From the NCBI GenBank assembly GCA_003260075.1, contig QLIY01000111.1, forward strand, positions 1 through 64,000: a DNA stretch of 64,000 nt, given 5' to 3'. The stretch comes from Phallusia mammillata. Its lineage: Eukaryota > Chordata > Ascidiacea > Phlebobranchia > Ascidiidae. The notes under the pieces were generated by a model. It was given only the letters and a program-made list of their open reading frames with translations, was not told where the DNA came from and ran no database searches. Shown here one piece after another: positions 57,362 through 64,000 of the stretch; position 1 is the stretch's first letter, and each line of letters opens with the position of its first letter. Position numbers and translations under genes: made by a program.

Positions 57362-57930
57362 CATCGACCTAACCACTATTGGACCTTCCACATTTTGCCA
57401 AACTGTGATCAAATACTTCTGGTTGTTGCTTAGCAACGAATTCCCCGTAAAGTTCATAGTTGATATCACGTGACCTAATGAGCAGCTTTATACGTTCATC
57501 ATTTTAAATTGATTTTTATTTGGCTTTGATGAAAAATGGACAAACTTTCGGTTTCTACTTTGGCCTCACTTTACACGTATTCTCTGATATTGCTTTGTCG
57601 GTTTCCATTGTTTCAACCTTTCTCGTTATTTTTTCGAACATTCTTTCAACACTGTGACGTTACCGTTACGCAAACTCGCTGTAACGACTTGATAAGGTGA
57701 ATTGCTTTTGTTTGTCATAAATACATCACTCTCAAAGATTTGTGCGTTGGTCGTCCTCCTGCTACTTGTGGAAATTAATGTTTTGATTTGCTGTTAGGGA
57801 AAGTCAAATCATGACTACTTTGAAACTTTGAAAAAAGTTTTGAAAAAAGAAAAATTCAAAAATATTCTACCTTTGGAGAACTTGAGGCAATCGAACTTTG
57901 AAATATGGTTAGATAGTTTAGTATCATCCG

Positions 57931-57936
57931 TTTATT
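57931..57936 (-). terminator. Candidate poly(A) signal for ror
   Basis: AATAAA on the minus strand about 530 bases beyond the Ror stop. Position is the only support. Confidence 0.3.
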
Positions 57937-58105
57937 TAAACTGCGCCATGAACTGAGCATGTTCGTTTCGGCGAATGTACACGCGGTGGTTAGGGTAAAA
58001 CGTTGCTGCACAAAAAGCAGAAAAAATGTTCGATTTGCACAGTGTGGCGATCGGGTAAACCGAGAGATGATAAGAATTAAAACATTTTTGTGTCTCCTGC
58101 TTACA

Positions 58106-58111
58106 AATAAA
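58106..58111 (+). terminator. Candidate poly(A) signal for the PH-adaptor gene
   Basis: AATAAA on the plus strand about 745 bases beyond the stop at 57361. If both this and 57931 are used, the 3' UTRs of the two convergent genes overlap. Confidence 0.25.
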
Positions 58112-58462
58112 AGTAAAGCAACAAAACAAGTCGGAAATAAGTCCGTGAAAACTAAAATTAGGTAAAATTTGACATAAATAGAAAGTTCAGTAATTTCGTT
58201 CAACCGCTCATTTTACCAAACCAAAAAATTGTTTTATCAAAAAAACATGCTTCAACATCCAGAATAATATGACGACGTAATTATGACGTCATTGCATGGA
58301 CTTTTACGAAGGCAACGAAATTGTCAATAACTCGAGCGCTTGACCTTTAGACCCGGTAACGTCTCTTCCCGCGTGGCTCAGCACTCATCCACTCGTATGA
58401 TGTAACTTCCGTCGAAGACACGTGACCAAGTTTGAAATTTTAGGATCGCGTGGTGGCGCTGT

Positions 58463-61400
58463 TTACACGAACTTTCGAGGAGTCGAGACGCGAACTGGGG
58501 TGCGGCTCAAGTTTCGGGGCTGTCCCCTGCCCATCAAGGGGGTCTTTGGGTCTACCATGTGGTTTTCAACGTCTTCTGGGGGAAGTCCCGAGTCACATGA
58601 CGTGGCTTTCATACTGGACGTCGACATGTCAGAGGAATCGACCTCGGGAAAGTGACCAGTCGGTGAAACGACTTTTCCTTCCTTTCCATTGTTCACTCGC
58701 GCGGCGGTAACCGTGAGTGGTTCGTTTTCAGCGTTTTGTGGTTGCTTGTGGTAGTATTCCTCTTCGGCAGCGGCGTCTTCTTCGTCGTTTTCAGTCTCCA
58801 TAACGCCACTCAGTGGGCGGTTGACGTGCTGCCCGTACGACGCATGGTGATGCTGTTGAGGCACTTCGTATGATGACGTGTCACTGTAGCCGGCTTGCTG
58901 GATGTACTGAGGTCTCACTGGAGTGTATTCCCGAGATGAAGAACTACTGCTACCCAGGCTGCTGTGAGACGGGGGACCTTTCCTGTAGTTCTGCGGTTTA
59001 CGCTGGTTGTACTGCGAGTATTGCTGCATCTGGGGTTGGTAACCCTCGCCGTACACCCCACCGGTCGACACAGGGGGCTGATACCCACCCTGGTAGGGGT
59101 TTACTGGGGCTGCGTTGGGGTAAGACACGTTGGTTCCGGGGGAGGAGAAAAACTGCTGGGAGGAGGGGCTCACGTTGGGGGGCAACGGCTGCTGTGATGT
59201 CATAAAGGTAGAAGCTGATGAATTGGGAAGTGGAATGTTACTGACGTAGGTTGGGGGCGGGGACGGGGTGGGGCCTTGGAGATTTGAGCTGTACGTCATA
59301 CCGCTACTTCCGCCACTGCAAATAGAAATGAGATGATAAAATGTTATTTCAAAGCATTTGTGGTTAACATTGTTTAGGAAGAAGTTCTACTTACAGACTG
59401 CTGCCTTGTGAAGTATATTGTGGATATTGGTTTGGTCCGTCCCTCATAACAGTCGCAAGCTGACGGTGAATTCCCTGTGCCAATTGTGACGTCACACGTC
59501 CAGTTGATGAGCCTTCCCAGCCCTGAAGTTTGGCTCGCAAATCCTGAAAAAATGAAGTTTGCCGTCAAATGGTCCGTAACATAATGAAGTTTTTAAATAA
59601 GTGAGAAATGGTTTAATGTTGTAACCGAGTTCTCACCTTGAATGAAGGTCGTTGTGAGGGTTGGGCGAACCAGCATTCATGCATGAGTGAGTAAACCTTG
59701 GCTGGACATTGATCGGGGCAAGTTAGAAGTTGACGTCGAGAAATCATCTCAAGGACCTTTGAGGAAAATTTAAACACATCAGACAAATGTTTACTATACA
59801 GACTTTATTAAGTGTTTGGTTATTGAATATTTAAATGTCTTTGTGAAGTTATAATATTGTTACCTCATGGTTGTTGTATCCACAATAAGGTTGCATTCCG
59901 TAGGAAAACATTTCCCAAAGCAGAACACCAAATGACCAAACTGAGCTTTTATTTGAGAATTGCCAGTTCTGAAGTGACTCTGGTGCCATCCACCTTTGAA
60001 AATAAAATTGAATTGTTGTTAAAAAGTTTCAAAAAAAACTTGAATAGTTGCATTTTGCTTGTGTTGTGCCAAAATTAAGAAATCGTCGATTTTTGGAATT
60101 TGTTGTTAAAAATGTTTAAATCTAACTTCACATAAAGATCATATTACGACCATAGACATCATACACACCTGATCGGGAGAAGTTGACCACCTTGCGGGGA
60201 GCGATAATAACTTGACAAATATGAATCGCGAACCACACCAAGATTACTGATCTTCAAATCCAAGGAACTACACACGAGAATATTTCGGGAAGCCACGTCT
60301 CGATGCACGAAATTGTTGCTTGAAAGATATTCCATTCCGGATGCCACCTAAAGGTTGTAAAGGAGATTAGTTTCTTTGTTGATCAGTAATCTTTGCAGCT
60401 TTATTTTTTCATCAAAGGGCACGCAAAGATAGAAACTATGACATTTTATCGCTTTGTAGTGGAAAACCATCTAATTTTCCTTCAGATGACAATCTTTTGT
60501 TTCAAAATCTATTGTAAAGACTCTTGTACAAAAAAACAACAACATGTAAACACAGATAAAGGTATAATTTTGCTCTAAAGTGGACCATCGGCAAGTTATC
60601 CAATCGTTTTGCCTTAAGAGTACCAAGCCTTTATACTGAACTGCTAAATTAAAGGCAGCAAACAGTTCTTGAATAACAGACCGACTTGTTTAACATAGGT
60701 CTAGCAGGAAAAAGTTTATTGTTGTATAATGCAACATTACCTGTATTGCCATGCGCACAAAATCGGTGTGGTCAATAGTAGAAGAAGCATGACTGCTGGC
60801 GCTGCTTATGGGTGGTTTAGCAAAATCAGCTTGTGGAGAATGCATCACCAAATATTCGTGCAAATCAACACCGTTCGTGTATTCGAATATCATACAACGT
60901 AAACTGGATTGCGTCACAATCGCCTACGTGACAACGAGATCGGGTTATTTCAAGCTGTGGTACTATGTTTAAAATACATAATGTAGATAAACCAGCAAAC
61001 CCAACATTGCTTTCTAACTATGTAAACAACGTAAAGAGCAAAGATAAACAGCCTTCCGGGCAATTAATATGCGAGTTGTATTATGCAATATTATAAGAGA
61101 TGGGCGTAATATTATTAAAACAGTGGAGATGAACTATTCACTTTTATTATACGTTTGAAAATTTGATAGTTTTGTATGTTGTAGGCATTTTGGTTACCTT
61201 CAGAGATGCGACGTTTTCGTGTTGGAGTTCGGCAAAAACATCAATTTCACGTTGAAAGTCCTCGGCTTGTTGAGGCAAAGATCCCTCGCGTAAGGTTTTC
61301 ACTGCAACCTGTGACGACAAAGTTGGATGTTTATATCGTGCTGACTTGTTTTAAAGTTATTTTTGACTTAAATTTAGCATACAAGTTACGATTTTTGAAA

Positions 61401-64000
61401 AAAAACTCTGAAGAAAAAATAAACAAATAAACAAATCGATTTTTTCAACATATGGCCTTGGAATATTAAATACACTTTTTTAAATCACCAATTTTGAAAA
61501 AGTCAAAACAATGTTCATATATATGTCAAAATCAAACACCAAGTTTTTTCACCCATTGGGGGGGGGGTTCGCGTAAAGTTTTCACTGCAACCTGTGACGA
61601 CAAAGTTGGATGTTTATATCGTGCATGAGATTTTTTAGACTTAAACTCTGAAGAAAAAATAAACAAATCGATTTTTTCAACATATGGCCTTGGAATATTA
61701 AACACTTTTTTAAATCAACAATTTAGAAAAAGTCAAAAAATGTTCATATATATGTCAAAATCAAACACCAAGTTTTTTCACCCATTCGTCCAGTAGTTTC
61801 ACAACTTAAACCCTGAATTTCTGAAGCGGTTTTAATGCAAACCCCGTGGGAGTGAGACTCGTCCCAAAACAGTCCCCTATTTACTAAACGAACGCAACTT
61901 GTAGTGGATAATAGCTGAAAGAGCTCAAATGACCCGTGATTATGGGCTTAGGGCCTAAACCCTGCCACCTGGACCGTTCAAGTCCTTACACAACTGATTT
62001 ATAGCTGGTTCAACTAGCTGAGGTGTTTACTAGTTCAAGTTCGCCTTTAGTAAAGTTCTTACCGCGAAATTCGTGCTGAAGAGAGGGTTGGGAAGAACTT
62101 TGCCTTTGTATACTTTCCCGTATTGTCCGTCGCCAATTTCGTTGAGAAGTTGGACTGAATTGGAAGGCAAGTCGGGCACTTTAGCCTGTACAGAATGGAT
62201 GGAATTTAAAATGTGTTAAAAAACACCCACTGCGCCATACATACTATTGTTCAACATGAAACTAAATTTCTACCATTTACATCAACCACTTTTACTACAG
62301 CAGTATAATTTCTTTTGGAAAGAGTTTAGGCGAAATTGAAAACAAAAATATTAAACAGGGAGCTGTTTGCAAAACTTCCAACTAACCTTGGACTTGACGA
62401 GTAGCGGAATTTCGTTTTGTGTGTTACGAGCTTTCGTCGGCGCGTTATTTTTGCGACCTCTTCGTTTCCGACACACACAAAATGCAACAGCTATACAAGC
62501 AAGCACAAATGGAATTGAAACACTCGGAATCAAGATGACAATCATATCGGATCCGCTGGACGATTTGGAAGCTATATACAGAAATAACATCGTTTTAATA
62601 TTGTTTCAAATAGAACAAAATGAAAGGTATGCACATATATATACGTACAGCATTTTTCCAGTTCACACACAACTTTGTGACGATAACGACTATCCACGTA
62701 ACACCACGGGGCGCTCTTCTCGTTGTCAGGGTTACGACAGTAGTTGTGACCCCCAGCCAACTCTGGGTACTGAAATAAAAACATCACAGTTATTGATCGA
62801 ATCATTCTTAACAGCAAGTATTGTGTATTATACAAATATGCGATTTTTTAGCGCCTGTTAAAAGTCGAAATACATCACTTATAGTTATAGCGGAAAATAA
62901 TTGTACCTTCTTGACGTCTTTTAGTGGCCATTCTTGACAGGTTCTGCCTCCTTGGGCACGGTTTGCAGTCCCCCTGTAGTCGCTACCGTCTTTTTTGTAG
63001 CACGTGTGTTCCTTGTTGATGATTTTTGGCAGTCCAACCTTGATGCATTCTCCGTCGTTTGAGTTGGTGGCAGGAAGGTTGGTACAATTCGCTCCGTGGA
63101 AAATTGTCTATAACGTTACACGACAAGTTTAAAACGCTATAAAACTGCATAGCAAGCGGGTTTATAACTTGTTTTCTACAAATCTTTATCCTGATTGAAT
63201 TAGACAACCGTTATGGTCATATTGATGCAACCAATGTGTAAAATACTTATGTTTATCAACATAAATTTAACATTGCAAAGTTTTAAAGGTAATTTAGTCA
63301 ATATTTCTTCAATTCAAATCGAAGGGACGTGTTCTTGAAATGTTCTAAAAACAAGCCGAGAGTGTTCGTAACGAAATTGTACAAAATTTTGCGTCTAATT
63401 TTGACTTATTTGAAGATTTCGTTTATGGTTATATCGCTTACCATGAGAAAGGAGTCGGATGTGCTTTTCTTCAAGTCATTTCGACACACATCATATTTCA
63501 TCAGTTCACAATCTTCACGACAGAGGCGGATTTCCTTGGCTTTCTTTTTACCGGTCAGAAGATCGGTTGTGTATTCGCAAGATGAAAAGACGAAGTTGCA
63601 GAATGTCGGGTAAGCGTACAGCATACATTCCTCCGAAACTCCGCTCGCTTCAGCAGCTAAATAACAAAAACGATGTTAAAAAGAGTACCACAAATTTGAA
63701 ATACCTATAAATAGTAGTTTCACCTTACATTGCAAATATTAAAAAAATTGTAAGTCAGAATCAAATTTATTACACAAACGTATGTGTAATTTCAAAGTCA
63801 TGCTAATTTATTTTTTGTCGAGTAGAATGGAAAAATCTTGTACTAGATAAAATACTGTAAAACTGGTACAAAAGCATGAGTATTTGAGCTAGCCGGAAAT
63901 CGTCATGAGACAAAGTTGAACCAGCTGGTGGACTTACATAGTTTACTTAGAGCTGTCTTCAGAGATTCTTCCAGGTTTTCTTGAGCCACAAAAGGATCGA
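58463..64000 (-). CDS. ror: Ror-type receptor tyrosine kinase, N-terminus outside the window
   Basis: Wnt-family co-receptor at the plasma membrane. Minus-strand exons: >64000-63938, 63656-63442, 63107-62907, 62769-62649, 62571-62387, 62185-62063, 61308-61198, 60923-60741, 60347-60169, 59993-59864, 59756-59637, 59543-59395 and 59315-58463; phases join, 876 residues visible. The order is Frizzled CRD ([15 protein letters not shown], then [14 protein letters not shown]), kringle ([36 protein letters not shown]), TM ([20 protein letters not shown]), kinase, then a tail of about 300 residues rich in Pro, Gln, Ser and Tyr. This architecture is diagnostic of Ror. In the kinase the Gly loop [16 protein letters not shown] lysine and HRDVASRN are kept, but DFG/DLG reads NLG ([10 protein letters not shown]), and the usual Asp of SDxWSFG is Ser (SSVWSFGV). 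Ig domain and signal peptide would lie to the right. Confidence 0.93.
60169..60347 (-). CDS. ror: ror catalytic-loop exon with Asn for the DFG Asp
   Basis: Encodes [20 protein letters not shown], then [20 protein letters not shown] and LLPIR. The catalytic-base Asp (HRD) is present. The metal-binding Asp of DFG (DLG in vertebrate Ror) is AAT, Asn. The activation loop keeps two adjacent Tyr (SYYRS), in line with Ror family spacing. Flanking junctions are clean (CTTTAG acceptor, CAG|GTGTGT donor) and no filler run is nearby, so this is not an assembly-joint error. Confidence 0.9.
61292..61787 (+). repeat. Duplicated kinase-exon edge and intron with G10 joint
   Basis: TCGCGTAA-GTTTTCACTGCAAC (the 5' end of the VAVK exon) and about 240 bases of upstream intron occur at 61292-61557 and again from 61568, separated by ten G (61558-61567). 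The copies differ by substitutions and by a deletion of about 60 bases in the second. The second copy carries only the exon edge and would not be used if the join is artificial. Confidence 0.75.

Noticed and set aside
3640..61567. G runs as G-quadruplexes or telomere-like repeats
   Set aside because: Fixed length of about 10, a single tract per site, repeated flanks and block-wise strand are not what quadruplex motifs show.
1..64000. CRISPR arrays, operons, phage or plasmid systems
   Set aside because: The window is intron-containing animal DNA; no regularly spaced repeats with unique spacers and no bacterial-type gene clusters were seen.

Overview
This window is animal nuclear DNA. It is AT-rich, every protein gene is split into small exons by GT-AG introns, and the gene set is metazoan: a Ror-type receptor, an adhesion GPCR, a NACHT-LRR protein and a MAM/vWA protein. 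The small introns, the many short inverted-repeat transposons and above all the very high divergence between overlapping allelic fragments fit a tunicate of the Ciona type. That assignment is inference from gene style, not from a species-specific marker.

Layout. 1-8.3 kb: no gene; repeats and assembly joints. 8.29-15.3 kb (minus): an NLR-like gene, with a Gln/Pro-rich N-terminus, a NACHT domain and LRR exons of 165 bases. 15.3-23.5 kb: intergenic, with repeats and small transposons. 23.5-30.5 kb (plus): an adhesion GPCR with an extracellular vWA domain, a degenerate GPS and seven TM helices; 688 residues visible. 32.1-41.6 kb (minus): a secreted or surface protein with four MAM domains and a C-terminal vWA; 841 residues visible, and possible 5' exons lie between 42 and 44.9 kb. 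45-49.2 kb: intergenic. 49.2-57.4 kb (plus): an SH3BP2-like PH-domain adaptor of about 634 residues without an SH2 domain, with a LINE remnant in one intron. 58.5 kb to the right edge (minus): a Ror receptor (Frizzled CRD, kringle, TM, kinase, Pro/Gln-rich tail) whose N-terminus runs off the window. Exon phases were checked by hand: the GPCR, MAM/vWA and Ror chains each join in one open frame. The NLR and PH-adaptor chains do so only after one copy of each assembly duplication is taken out.

The most pervasive signal is not biological. There are more than 20 homopolymer runs of G or C, mostly exactly 10 bases long, and most lie where one sequence ends and a slightly different copy of it begins. 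I read them as gap placeholders (Ns turned into G, or C when the contig was flipped) between overlapping allelic contigs that were never merged. The runs of 21-90 bases would be gaps of estimated size. They break the NACHT exon, one LRR exon and the last PH-adaptor exon, and they duplicate part of a Ror intron and kinase exon edge.

The more biological oddities are: three copies of a dispersed repeat resembling a hammerhead-ribozyme core; a Ror kinase with Asn in place of the DFG/DLG Asp; a GPS motif that has lost one cysteine pair; LRR exons that spread together with their introns; nested hAT-type elements with clean 8-base target duplications; and an inverted minisatellite. I saw no operon, CRISPR array, virus or toxin system. 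No wholly new system can be claimed from this sequence alone.
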